NCBI GenBank assembly: GCA_964572845.1
Contig: CAZNFX010000001.1
Location: forward strand, 124,001-188,000
From: Bin55 sp964572845
GTDB lineage: Bacteria > Pseudomonadota > Gammaproteobacteria > Pseudomonadales > Azotimanducaceae
DNA: 64,000 nucleotides
Direction of reading: 5' to 3'
The notes beneath the pieces are model-generated. The model was given only the letters and a program-made list of their open reading frames with translations. It did not search any database and had not been told where the DNA came from. A program made the translations under genes and the position numbers. Positions 44,146 through 53,500 of this stretch are shown here, piece by piece. Within the stretch, counting starts at the first letter, position 1. Every line of letters starts with the position of its first letter.

Positions 44146-44712
44146 CTAGAACGAAAAGCCGAGACTTAGCATTAGTCTTCCAGAATTCAATGGATCGTCA
44201 AATGGTGTCTCGTAAGAGACTCCTATCACCGCATTGTTTGTAAAAATGTTGCTATAGCGATAGTACCCACCCACTCCGAAGGACAGCTCATCAGCTCCTA
44301 TTCCATACAGGGCTGTGAAACCCCTGAGCCCGAAATGGCCTATGTACGTGCCAAGTCCTAGCGATGTATCACTGCTGGTTTCTTCTTCGAAATATTCGAA
44401 TCTCGATTGCAACAGGGCTACGTACGGCGTAAACAAGCTATCTTCCAAACCGTAGCCTACAGCCATCGAGTAAAAACTCGAACCCTCGCTTTGACGATTG
44501 TTCGAAAATCCTGCGAGACTTGCACCGAAGAACAGGTTGTTGTCTTCGCCGAAGTAAAGGTAGTCTATTCCTATCCCGACTCCACTCCTGTCTAAGCTTT
44601 CGTCTTCGTACTCGTAGCCTAGAAGCCCCAATCCGAAAAGTGCGACCTGTTCTGCGTGAGTTGGCACGGCAAACAAGACTAATACTGTGAGTGCTGTTGC
44701 GAATCGTTTCAA
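44146..44712 (-). CDS. Outer-membrane beta-barrel protein
   Basis: AGGAGAGG lies just upstream of TTG 44712, giving 188 residues with signal peptide LKRFATALTVLVLFAVPTHA. The rest alternates hydrophobic and polar residues in strands rich in Gly, Tyr and Phe (GVGIGIDYLYFGEDNNLFFGASLAGF by segments) and ends in SLGFSF, a C-terminal aromatic residue as recognised by BamA. About eight strands. Function unknown. Confidence 0.8.
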   Translation of the reverse strand: MKRFATALTVLVLFAVPTHAEQVALFGLGLLGYEYEDESLDRSGVGIGIDYLYFGEDNNLFFGASLAGFSNNRQSEGSSFYSMAVGYGLEDSLFTPYVALLQSRFEYFEEETSSDTSLGLGTYIGHFGLRGFTALYGIGADELSFGVGGYYRYSNIFTNNAVIGVSYETPFDDPLNSGRLMLSLGFSF

Positions 44713-44969
44713 GGTGCCTCTCCTTGAGCGGATGGTGAATGATGCGTTCGTATTGAGGGAATAATGTACCAATAATTGGAGAGACTGTGCAGGAGATGGT
44801 TCTTCCCGTGCTCTTGCAAAGACGCAGTTTCTGGTGCGATTCCCGCACCTTCCCTGAGCTCGAAGTGACGTTCGCAACAGCTGCTTTAGCACACTACAAC
44901 GACTTTGGACATGCACTCATATATGTTGGCTCGTTTGTCGTTGAAGTTTTGGAAATGGACTTTGCGACC

Positions 44970-45805
44970 TCACATCTGTTGCAAGTGATTGATTTGCCAA
45001 GGTAATTTTCTATAGATCGGAAGAGATTCTCGACGACTCTCGCCCTCCTGAAGGAGATGTCCTTCGAGGAGTTGAAGGAGCTTGCTACTTTCTTTCAGTT
45101 CTTTGGGTGTCAGGACATTGAAAATCCTAAGGTTGTCTTGATCGATATTGGAATCAGTCAATCCGGACCGATCCTCCTCAACGACTCTCCGCGCATCGTC
45201 TTTCATTTCGATTCCCATCAATGCACAAACGTAGATAGCCACAACAAAAGGATCTTCTTGATCCAATTCGTAGCCTCGTACCGCATACTCTAACGCTTGC
45301 TCCCAGTGAGCCAAATCTTCCGATCGAACTATTTTGGATGCTGCGGAGCTGTAGTGATTGGCGGTTGTAGCGTCTCCCCACTTCTCAAACCTACCCTCGT
45401 ACACCTCAATCAATCCGTCGAAGTCCTTCCTAGCAAGAAGATATGGCGTTTCCCATGAGAACCTTAGCTTTTCCGGCAACATACGACTTTTTGGATCGCG
45501 ATTTCGCTCATAGTCCACTACTTCGTTTCGGGGGTAGGAATCGAGCGCATCAATGTACTCGGTGAATTTCTCGTCTCCTGCATCACCACGCACGGACCGC
45601 ACCAAATCGTGAAGACGTCTACAAAGATCATCTCTTCCTCTTGAGCGGCGTGTGCAAGAGCGTCTTCGAAAGAACCTTCAAAGAAGTCTATTCCTATGCT
45701 TGTTGGAGGAGAAGCTTCCGATTGCGAGGCGACCAGATTCGCTGCTATCGAACCCTCGTCGGGAGTTGAACATACTGCTAGCGCCAATAAAAGGCCATTG
45801 CACAT
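44970..45805 (-). pseudogene. Broken thioredoxin-fold lipoprotein with C-terminal helical domain
   Basis: Two overlapping frames form one interrupted gene. The first (45805-45518) has a lipoprotein signal (LALAVC) and a thioredoxin start, EGSFEDALAHAAQEEEMIFVDVFTIWCGPCVVMQ by segments, with the CGPC active site. It then runs into a stop. The second frame (to 44970) begins inside the same bases and continues GDEKFTEYIDALDSY plus a TPR-like helical region. Between WCGPC and KFTEYI about 60 residues of a thioredoxin fold are missing, so a deletion plus frameshift destroyed the fold. A sequencing error alone would not explain the missing part. Confidence 0.7.
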
Positions 45806-45959
45806 GTCAACGATCTGTAGCTAACGCCTAGCACTTTGCTTTACCACTAATGATTCGGATGCGTGATTGAACAGCTATGGATGAGAATTCGGTTTTGCCG
45901 AACTACATGAGGCGTTAACCCGAAACGAATAGCTGGTTCGTTAGGATGGCACTAGACCT

Positions 45960-46652
45960 TCAAAATCTCAACATTAGATCCAACTCGAGGGCTTGACCCA
46001 GTCCACCTGGCGCATCGAAGTATTGAACGAGCGACGCAACTACGGCAATCCTGCCATCCCGAAAGTTCAGTTTAAGAGCCGCAGCGGCAAATGGTTTCGT
46101 CTCATCTCGAGATTCCTTAAACAACGTTTCATACTGGGTCAAATATGTCCCATGCGTCGTAAAGGTTGTCGACTCTATCTCAGCCCGAATTTGGGCAATG
46201 CCGGCTTTAAGCAGAACGGAAATTGGATCTCTCAGTACGAACTCGTAGACAGCATTGAGTCGATAAACCGTAAAATCCAAGTCTGATCTGGCTACAAGCA
46301 TAAACCCGTCGCCAAAGCCATATTCTTCGAGGGGAATACCAGAAATCGTCTCGTATCGTTTTGGGCCAGTGACGTAGGATCCTTCCACCGACCACGTTTC
46401 GTCAAAGGAGTAGCCGGCACCGATGCGCCCGACATTGCCTGTGCTCGTCGCCCGAACTGAATCCAATGGGATGTCGAATCTCGAACCTTGAAAAGCCGAC
46501 GTAGCATCGATAGTGCTATCGGCCGAGGACCAGTTCACAAAACCTCCAGCTACGTAAAAGGGAAAGAAGGATGCGGCGAAACTGGATGCAGCAGCAAAAA
46601 CAAGCATCGTTGCGATCATCCTAGAAAGCAAATGAGTAGCGTTGCAGCTCAT
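45960..46652 (-). CDS. Outer-membrane beta-barrel protein, OmpW/porin-like
   Basis: The 230-residue protein has GAGGAG before its ATG and a signal peptide ending SSFAA. Amphipathic strands follow, ending in ALELDLMLRF with terminal Phe. The pattern NVGRIGAGYSFDETWSVEGSYV by segments matches the eight-stranded outer membrane protein beta-barrel family. Function not predictable. Confidence 0.82.
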   Translation of the reverse strand: MSCNATHLLSRMIATMLVFAAASSFAASFFPFYVAGGFVNWSSADSTIDATSAFQGSRFDIPLDSVRATSTGNVGRIGAGYSFDETWSVEGSYVTGPKRYETISGIPLEEYGFGDGFMLVARSDLDFTVYRLNAVYEFVLRDPISVLLKAGIAQIRAEIESTTFTTHGTYLTQYETLFKESRDETKPFAAAALKLNFRDGRIAVVASLVQYFDAPGGLGQALELDLMLRF

Positions 46653-47226
46653 TGAAGACTCCTCAAAAAAAGTGGCACTCTTATTGTGGCGACGCTAGGG
46701 TGAGGTTTAGAAACTAATGACCTCTCAGCACTTGATGCCAAAACCTTACACAAGACCAAACTGATGGTACCTCAAGCACAGAAATTTAGTGTGTCGTGTC
46801 TTGCTATCAAAAATAGTGGGAATTTTTCGTTGTAGAGAAAATTCGTCGTTCATGGCTATGTGGCCTTGAGATCCAGATTGGCTTCCTGCAGTTCCCAGAG
46901 AGCCGTTCTGGCCCATCCTTGTTGGAATGACCACCGCCAGACCGTCCTCCAAGACGTCCGCGGGCGTCAGCGGATCCTCGCGTTCCGAAGGCACGAAAAC
47001 AGCTATGCACTTACGTGTTCTCTATGAGTTAGTGCAATCGTCTCAAGTGAGTTAAGGTTGGATGCAATCAAATTGCATGTCAATTCATTACATCTTCCAG
47101 AGGCGATCGCGGGAAGATTTTGCAAACGCAAAATACCCTGAATTCCCTCCGGTACCGCACAATTGGCAACTGTGCTATGGTATGCCGCCTTTGCCATCCC
47201 AACAACCAAATACGAGGAGCACTTGA
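46653..47226. other. 574-base intergenic region with an operator-like dyad
   Basis: No supported gene. A minus-strand frame at 46746-46994 (82 codons) lacks a ribosome site and similarity. The most distinctive element is the 17-base dyad ATGCAAT-CAA-ATTGCAT at 47062-47078, about 150 bases before the reductase gene. The reductase has a good GAGGAG ribosome site. Confidence 0.4.
47062..47078. promoter_or_regulatory. Dyad ATGCAAT-N3-ATTGCAT, possible operator
   Basis: A perfect 7-bp inverted repeat with a 3-base centre in an intergenic region, upstream of the plus-strand reductase gene. The symmetry and size fit a dimeric repressor or activator site. No regulator is encoded beside it, so the assignment is tentative. 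Confidence 0.35.
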
Positions 47227-48306
47227 ATGACTACACAAGATCGCGCAATTGGACCGACCGACGGACCCGTAGCAGTGACAGGAGCGTCCGGCTATATCGG
47301 TTCCTGGATCGTAAAGGACTTTGCCGATGTGGGCTATACAGTCCGTGCGTGCGTTCGCGACCTCAACAATCCGGACAAGGTAGATCACTTGAGAGCATTG
47401 AACGACGAAGGATTGAGAGGCAATGTCGAATTGTTCCAGGGAGACATCTGGAAGGCAGGCAGCTACGACGAAGCCTTTGCGGACTGCTCAGCGGTCATAC
47501 ATGCGGGCGCAGCAGTCGGGTACAACCGGGAAACTCCTCAAGAAGTGTATGACGGATGCTTCACGGAAAACCAGCATGTACTCGACTCAGCACTTCGTTC
47601 TGGAACCATGAAACGGTTCGTGTTCACCAGTTCATTCGCGGCAGTTGGACATCCGCGACCCCAAGGTTATGTGTTTACAGAGTACGATTGGTGCGGAGAC
47701 AACATCGAAGGCTATCGGGGACGCTGGACCGACGAAATGATTCCCAAGAATCGCGACATAGCGTACGCAATGGCCAAAGCAGCGTCCGAGAAGATGCTCT
47801 ACAAACATGCTGAAGACGATGGAACCTGGGATGCCATGGCAATTCTCCCATTGCACGTCATAGGCCCATTGATGTGCAAGAACCATGACCAGGGATGGAG
47901 TTGGCAGAACTGCATTAGGTACATGCTGGAGGGACAACCCTACAAGAAATCGCGTGGCGGAAGAATGCTGTGGAATAACGTCGACGTCAGAGATGTCGCA
48001 CGTGCACACAGACTGTGTGCCGAGAGCAATGTAGCCACGAACGGATCGCGCTACATTCTCTCGGCGAAGGACCGCGAGGGTGAGCTCTTTACATGGCAAA
48101 TGCAACAACGGCTTCAGGAGCTCTTCCCAAATATCAAGAGTGTTGGTGGCGAAGAAATGAGCAATGGCCAGCCAGCTGAGAGCACCTACGACTCGCCACG
48201 TTCATACTGTCTCTTAGCAATGCAAGAACTTGGTCTTGAGCCCTACGACATCGATGACACTCTTCGAGAGACAGGAAACTCCTACTATCGGCTGGGATTG
48301 CTCTAG
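47227..48306 (+). CDS. NAD(P)-dependent epimerase/dehydratase-family reductase
   Basis: 359 residues of the extended SDR class related to dihydroflavonol-4-reductase and 3-beta-hydroxysteroid dehydrogenase. The cofactor motif is VTGASGYIGSWIV near residue 17, the catalytic Ser lies in FTSSFAAVG and the active-site motif is YAMAK. Substrate unknown. It is convergent with the hvf operon and preceded by the 574-base gap. Confidence 0.88.
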   Translation: MTTQDRAIGPTDGPVAVTGASGYIGSWIVKDFADVGYTVRACVRDLNNPDKVDHLRALNDEGLRGNVELFQGDIWKAGSYDEAFADCSAVIHAGAAVGYNRETPQEVYDGCFTENQHVLDSALRSGTMKRFVFTSSFAAVGHPRPQGYVFTEYDWCGDNIEGYRGRWTDEMIPKNRDIAYAMAKAASEKMLYKHAEDDGTWDAMAILPLHVIGPLMCKNHDQGWSWQNCIRYMLEGQPYKKSRGGRMLWNNVDVRDVARAHRLCAESNVATNGSRYILSAKDREGELFTWQMQQRLQELFPNIKSVGGEEMSNGQPAESTYDSPRSYCLLAMQELGLEPYDIDDTLRETGNSYYRLGLL

Positions 48307-48336
48307 TCAAGCTTGCGGCTCAACTAGCAACGCAAA

Positions 48337-49155
48337 TTATTGGCGGTCTACAGATTCACTAGATTCGAGCGGAACACAAACGATGCCGACCTTGGCAAAA
48401 CCCTTCAGTGCTTGAAGTGTTTGGTCGCGGAGCAGTTCGTCATTCACATTGACTTCTCGAGCCAGTTGCTCTACGAGTTGGTTGCCGCTTAGTGGATCCT
48501 GAAGCAATTCAATCAATCGGATTGTTCGAGGGTTAGATACTAGGAACTCAACCTTGTCGGCTTTGTTGCGGAAGCCGATAAGCCACGTTGCTTGGTCGGG
48601 TGGTTTCGCTGCCGAAAACTGCCGGTCAATTCGGTGAACGGGCCATTCGTAGCTCAGCAATCGTACATTGGGCGATGCAACCACGACTTGATCTAAGCTA
48701 TTGAATTCTCCTTCCTCTCGCATGTCCGAATCCGCAGCGAAGTAGAGCTCCACACGCACCAAATCAAAATGGCAAAGTTCCACTATGTAGGGGTAGCTCT
48801 CGCTTTGTTTGTTGCTCTCCACCAAAAACTGCAAGAATTCGGTTGGAATCTCTCGAAAGAATGGAGTTTTGCATGGGTGCGTATTCATGAACTTGCGAAC
48901 AAGTGAATGCCAGTAGGCTTCGTCCACCAACTCACGAAATGCCTTGAACGTCTTTGAGCAAAACGACTCGATGTTGTCGTAGAAGAGTCGCTCATAGATA
49001 GCCAAACGCCGCGGTTCAATGTCTGGAGGTCCCGGCACCCTCTCTGGATCCCGAATGTGCTTCGAGAACGCATTTTGTACCGATTGGAACGGAAGTCGGC
49101 TAGTGTGGGATTGAGAGTTAGGCACCCTCTTCAACAACTCCGGTCTCCATCGCAT
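48337..49155 (-). CDS. hvfC: HvfC-type partner protein (DUF2063) for RiPP modification
   Basis: The 272-residue protein has the DUF2063 N-terminal helical domain (FSKHIRDPERVPGPPDIEPRRLAIYERLFYDNIESF by segments, AYWHSLVRKFMNTHPCKTPFFREIPTEFLQFL by segments). A C-terminal half follows (VNDELLRDQTLQALKGFAKVGIV), resembling the winged-helix end of HvfC/BufC proteins. These bind the precursor leader and present it to the DUF692 enzyme. The ATG at 49155 is preceded by AGAGG and overlaps hvfB by 38 bases. Genes stop here; no DoxX-type hvfD follows. Confidence 0.85.
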   Translation of the reverse strand: MRWRPELLKRVPNSQSHTSRLPFQSVQNAFSKHIRDPERVPGPPDIEPRRLAIYERLFYDNIESFCSKTFKAFRELVDEAYWHSLVRKFMNTHPCKTPFFREIPTEFLQFLVESNKQSESYPYIVELCHFDLVRVELYFAADSDMREEGEFNSLDQVVVASPNVRLLSYEWPVHRIDRQFSAAKPPDQATWLIGFRNKADKVEFLVSNPRTIRLIELLQDPLSGNQLVEQLAREVNVNDELLRDQTLQALKGFAKVGIVCVPLESSESVDRQ

Positions 49156-49978
49156 GGGCCTCTTGCATGTCTCGAATACGCTGCACTTCTGCGATCAGTT
49201 TGGGAAATGGCGGGAAATTGAAATCTCGCTCCAGGAGTGTAGGTATAACGCCGTGCTTTGAGTAGGTGTGCTCCAGCAGGTCCCATACCGGCTCAACTAC
49301 CTTGGTCGCATGCGTATCTATACGGAGATCTGCGGCTTCTACGTAATGTCCCGCTATGTGTATGTAGGCAACTCGGTCGATAGGCATGGAGTCAATGAAT
49401 GAGACAGGGTCATACGAGAAGTTGATGCCATTGACATAGGCATTGTTGACATCCAGCAGTAGATTGCAGTCTGACTCTGCCACTATGGCGTTGACAAACT
49501 CGCTCTCGTTCAATTCCTGACCGGGGGCCGCATAGTAGGAGATATGCTCAATAGCAATTCGTTGCTCTAGAACTTCCTGAACTGTTCGTATGCGATCAGC
49601 GACGTACTTGACGGCATCCTCAGTAAACGGGATGGGCATGAGATTGTAAAGGTGGCCTTGATCACTGCATGCGCTCAGGTGATCTGAGTAGCACCTAACA
49701 TCGAATTCACGCAGGAATTGCTTGATCCTACGCAAGAGTTCAAAATCCAAAGGATCTGGACTACCAATGGAAAGAGATAAGCCGTGGCAGACAATAGGAA
49801 AGCGTTCCGCAGTTTCGCGAAACTGCTTGCCGTAGTGACCCCCTACGTCAATCCAGTTTTCTGGGGCTACCTCAAAGAAATCTACTGTCTTTGCTACAAG
49901 AGACTCGAATCGTCTCAAGTGCTCGAACAACCCCCGACGTAGTCCGATGCCGGATCCACTGATCGGGAAATTTCTCAT
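49118..49978 (-). CDS. hvfB: HvfB-type DUF692 iron enzyme that modifies the RiPP precursor
   Basis: A 286-residue TIM-barrel-like DUF692 protein, the family of MbnB, HvfB and BufB, which use iron and oxygen to convert Cys residues. Candidate metal ligands are visible: EVAPENWID, VCHGLSLSIG, SDHLSA, AIEHISYY, LLLDVNNAYVNG, HIAGHY, DTHATKVVEPVW and LLERDFNFP. GIGLRRGLFEHL near the N-terminus matches the family start. No Shine-Dalgarno is visible, since a U-run directly precedes the ATG at 49978. That predicts low translation relative to the precursor. Confidence 0.92.
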   Translation of the reverse strand: MRNFPISGSGIGLRRGLFEHLRRFESLVAKTVDFFEVAPENWIDVGGHYGKQFRETAERFPIVCHGLSLSIGSPDPLDFELLRRIKQFLREFDVRCYSDHLSACSDQGHLYNLMPIPFTEDAVKYVADRIRTVQEVLEQRIAIEHISYYAAPGQELNESEFVNAIVAESDCNLLLDVNNAYVNGINFSYDPVSFIDSMPIDRVAYIHIAGHYVEAADLRIDTHATKVVEPVWDLLEHTYSKHGVIPTLLERDFNFPPFPKLIAEVQRIRDMQEAHAMETGVVEEGA

Positions 49979-49981
49979 TGG

Positions 49982-50030
49982 AAAAAAGAGTGGTCACGCC
50001 GAGATTCGGAGATCGAAACGCAGCGTGACC
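49982..50030 (-). terminator. Attenuator between hvfA and hvfB
   Basis: On the minus strand GGTCACGC (50030-50023) pairs with GCGTGACC (49999-49992), an 8-bp perfect stem around a 23-base loop, followed by ACTCTTTTTT at 49991-49982. This has the form of an intrinsic terminator, although the loop is large. It lies after the hvfA stop and 4 bases before the hvfB start, so it would make hvfA transcripts more abundant than hvfABC transcripts. Confidence 0.7.
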
Positions 50031-50053
50031 GAATTTTCGTCAGCGAGTAGAAA

Positions 50054-50365
50054 CTACTCCTCTTCGGAGTCCTCGCCGTCGTCGGAATCCTCGCCGTCAT
50101 CGTCGTCGGAATCTTCGCCGTCTTCGCCGCACTTGCCTTCGCCGCATTCGCCTTCCGAGTCCTCGCCATCCTCGCCGCACTTGCCTTCGCCACACTCGCC
50201 CTCTTCCTCTTCGGATGTAAGAACGTTGTTAGCGTCGCCCAATGCTTCAGCTAGGAATAGGTTAGTCGAGTCCTCGTCGATCGATGCGGATACCGAAACG
50301 CCAAGTGACGCAGCCAGAAAAGAGCCAATTCCAATCATGGCAGGCTTTGTATTACGTATTTCCAT
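50054..50365 (-). CDS. hvfA: HvfA-type RiPP precursor with EGECG/EGKCG core repeats
   Basis: The ATG at 50365 follows AGGAGGAG and gives 103 residues. The first 30 form a signal-like leader (MEIRNTKPAMIGIGSFLAAS...) typical of this precursor family, followed by a short acidic linker. Residues 55-70 and 71-86 are an exact tandem repeat EGECGEGKCGEDGEDS, so the four Cys sit in EGECG and EGKCG twice each. The C-terminus is almost pure Asp/Glu/Gly/Ser. EGKCG is the motif modified by HvfBC to oxazolone/thioamide copper ligands in the Haemophilus system. Whether EGECG is also a substrate is unknown. Confidence 0.93.
   Translation of the reverse strand: MEIRNTKPAMIGIGSFLAASLGVSVSASIDEDSTNLFLAEALGDANNVLTSEEEEGECGEGKCGEDGEDSEGECGEGKCGEDGEDSDDDDGEDSDDGEDSEEE
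50108..50203 (-). repeat. Tandem 48-bp repeat inside hvfA
   Basis: Two adjacent 48-base units encode identical 16-residue peptides but differ at several synonymous positions. The protein repeat is therefore older than its DNA differences and looks maintained by selection on the amino acids. Confidence 0.8.
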
Positions 50366-50393
50366 TAGGTATCTCCTCCTGTAGTACCAAAAC

Positions 50394-50432
50394 GGGAATT
50401 GCCGCTCAAGCGCAACGACCAAAGGGAATTGC
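50394..50432. promoter_or_regulatory. Direct repeat GGGAATTGC at 30-base spacing upstream of hvfA
   Basis: GGGAATTGC occurs at 50394-50402 and 50424-50432, both preceded by ACCAAA-like bases (ACCAAAAC and ACCAAA). A repeat interval of 30 bases is close to three helical turns, which suits two bound regulator units on one face. The first copy ends about 30 bases upstream of the hvfA start codon, so these sites may lie in the leader or at the promoter. No consensus sigma-70 promoter is evident. Confidence 0.45.
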
Positions 50433-50512
50433 ACTCTGTTGTCGGTGTAATCGTTGTGACTAAGATAGTAACAAATAGTTCCTCCATTTTTCTTGCAGAT
50501 TTTGTCGAGAAT

Positions 50513-53500
50513 TCACCGTGCGTGAGGAAGATTCTGTTCAACTTTCTGGAATTCCTCCTCTAAACGCTTAGCCGAAATTCGTACGCGTGTCTTCATGGTC
50601 TGGCAAAACAATGAGAGTCTGTATTCCTGCACGAGATGCATAAGCCGATCTGCGTCCTTCTCTGCGTGTTCACGTTCAAGCAGTTGGGATAGACGCTCGT
50701 CCCACACACATACTTCCATCGCTAAGGCTTTGTCTCTATTGACCTTGCCCGGCAAATTGGCGATGCGCGTACGCAACGCCTGCAGGTAACGCGGAATGTC
50801 CGTCAGCCTGTCGTAGTCGACATGTGTCGGAAAAGTCGGAGGAATCAGGAGGTTGATCTGATTGTGCATGTCCGCCTTCGCCATATCGTACGCAGCCGAA
50901 CTCAACGATTCGAGACTTAGCACTATCTCGTGTCTAGACTTGACTATGCTTGATACAAGGTCGAGCAGTCGAGTACCAACCTCAACAAGCTTCCCCCGAT
51001 TTGCAGCCATCATTTGTTCAAAGTCCACCTTGGACGCCGGCAGTGCTTGATCAGGAAAGTAGAGATGCTCTATCGCCTTCAACAACACCGCATCCTTCAG
51101 ATCTGCAGCTTTGCCTACGGCCATCCACTGAAGTTGCATGTTGGAATCATCGTCAAACAGCTTGCTCAGATACTTCACGGACTGGTGCTCAGCAAAATAC
51201 ACAAGCCTGCACAGTCCCTTCAAAGACTGTCCGAAGGCATCTCCAGATTCATGCGACAACGTAATGTCGACTGAATCACTGCGATCCACAACGTGTGAGT
51301 AGGCTTCAACTGCGCCGCTGCGCGTCGAAATCTTCCGTGACCACACGATGCCCTCCTTTGGAAATTCTCTAATGCCCTTTCGCTCGAATTTTGAGGTATC
51401 CCAACTTCCAAGCCGACTTTGCGCCTGGTCAGCCATGCGCGCTCGCAGAGCTAGCAGATCCCGGTCCTGATCGCTTACCCGTCCGCCGGTATCCACCACC
51501 TGTACGTTCATGTGCAAATGCGGCGAGAGTTTGGTCTGGTCCCATAGGTTGGTGTCTATTTCGACGTGGAACCTTTGTCTTACGAACTTCGAAAGCGCCC
51601 CAATTAGACTGCCGTGACGATATTCACCCTGCGCCAGCAAATCAGGTAGCAATTCCCTCACTCGATCAGAAACTGGGACAAGCTTCTTGCGTGCTTGCTT
51701 CGGCAGCGATCGCAAGAGTTCCAAACACTTCGCTTCCAAGAAGCCTGGAACAAGCCACTCGAGTGAGGTTTGGTTCAAGCGGGCCAGTTCGGAATGCGGA
51801 ATTTGTATGGAAATTCCGTCGTCAGCTGCTCCAGGACTGAAACGATACTTTAGTGGATACGAAGCTTCATCAACGAACAACTCGGATGGAAATGCGTCGT
51901 CGCGCAGGTGCACCTTCTGCTCGAGCAAAACGTCTTTGGGACTCATTCGGAGAGTATCTACAGAGGATTCGTCACAATTGGAGTACCACTTGCGAAACGA
52001 ATTGACATCGCAGACTTGCTCTGGAAGCCTTGACATGTAGAAGTCAACCAGTCGTGATTCGCTGACCACTACATCCCGTCGGCGCTCCCGGTTCTGGATT
52101 TCCTCGAGCGAACTAACTAACTCTCTGTTCGCTCTTATGATGGATACGCCAATCTTGCCAGACGTTCCCACCAAGGCATGTTGCACAAATACGCGACGAG
52201 CATGATCCATATCGAAGTTGGAAAAATCCATCCGGCGGTTCTGAAACACCGGGAGACCGGACAATGAAGCGTCTAGCAAGACCCGTGCCTTGCCACGCTT
52301 CGAGTCCCAGTAGGGATCGTGAGAGTGATATTTGAAAAGAAAGCTTGCGTAATGCTCAAGCCAACTTGGTTCAATTGGTGCGAGGCATCTGGCAAGAGTC
52401 TGTGAAGTCTCTGTAATCTCTGCGGCGACAATCCACTTGGGTTTACGCTTTGCCAGGGCCGAACCTGGAAACAAACGAAAACTCAGATTGCGCTGCCCAA
52501 GATAGGTGTCATTCTCCGTACGCACGCCAACGAAGCTTAGCGAACCACTCAAGATCGAGCAATGGACGCTTTCAAGGTCTGCGTTGTTTGCATTGAGTTT
52601 CATGCCCATGCGTGTGCATGACAGTAGCAATTGCCGATGTAGAGAACGCCACTCCTGATACCGTGTGGGTGAGACGAAAGCTGACTCCAACCTCTTCCGG
52701 AATTTGCTTCTCGAGTGGATTTGACGCTCTCGCTCAGCCCAGTTCCACAGGTTGACGTAGGTCAGAAAATCAGATTGCGGATGAACAAACGCTTCGTGTG
52801 CCTTGTCCGCCAACTGTCGTTTATCAAGCGGACGTAGGAGAGGGTCCTGAGCCGCGAGTGCTGCCACTATGACTAGCAGCTCCGTTAGCGCATTGCGACG
52901 GCTAGCCTCCACTAACATGCGTGCCAATCGAGGATCGACTGGCAACGTTGCCATCTGTCTTCCAACTTTCGTGAGTTTGCCATCGCGTGTGGCGCCAAGT
53001 TCCTGAAGCGTACGCTTGGCGGACGTGATCGCTCTATTGTCGGGTGGATCGAGAAACGGATAGTCAGCGATATCGCCCAGATCCATCAGCAGCATCTGCA
53101 GCACAACAGAGGCTAGATTGGTTCGTCTGATTTCCGGTATTGAATAGTCTGCTCTGCGATTGAAGTCGTGCTCGTCATAGAGCCGAAAGCAAATCCCGGG
53201 TGCCAGTCTTCCACACCGACCGGCGCGTTGATTTGCGCTTGCCCGGGAAATTGGTTCGATTGGGAGTCGCTGAATTCTCGACTGTAGGCTGTAGCGACTG
53301 ATTCGCGCATTGCCCAAGTCAATGACATAGCGTATGTTGGGCACTGTCAAGCTGGTCTCAGCAACATTCGTCGACAATAGAACGCGCTGCTTGCTCGATT
53401 GTGAAAAGATCTTGCTTTGTTCCTTTGGAGGTAGCCGAGCGTAGAGAGGAAGAACTTCGAACCGTTCAGCGAAGTTCTTGCGAAACCAGTGCGACCACTC

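Noticed and set aside
45560..45620. Selenocysteine (TGA) readthrough at the thioredoxin WCGPC gene
   Set aside because: The N-terminal frame ends in TAG, not TGA, and the downstream similarity is in another frame, so a frameshift/deletion fits better.
46746..46994. 82-codon minus-strand frame in the 574-base gap
   Set aside because: No ribosome site, no recognisable domain and an odd composition.
49947..50384. 145-codon plus-strand Ser/Pro-rich frame
   Set aside because: It is antisense to hvfA. The repeat and Ser-rich look come from the EGECG/EGKCG and Asp/Glu codons.
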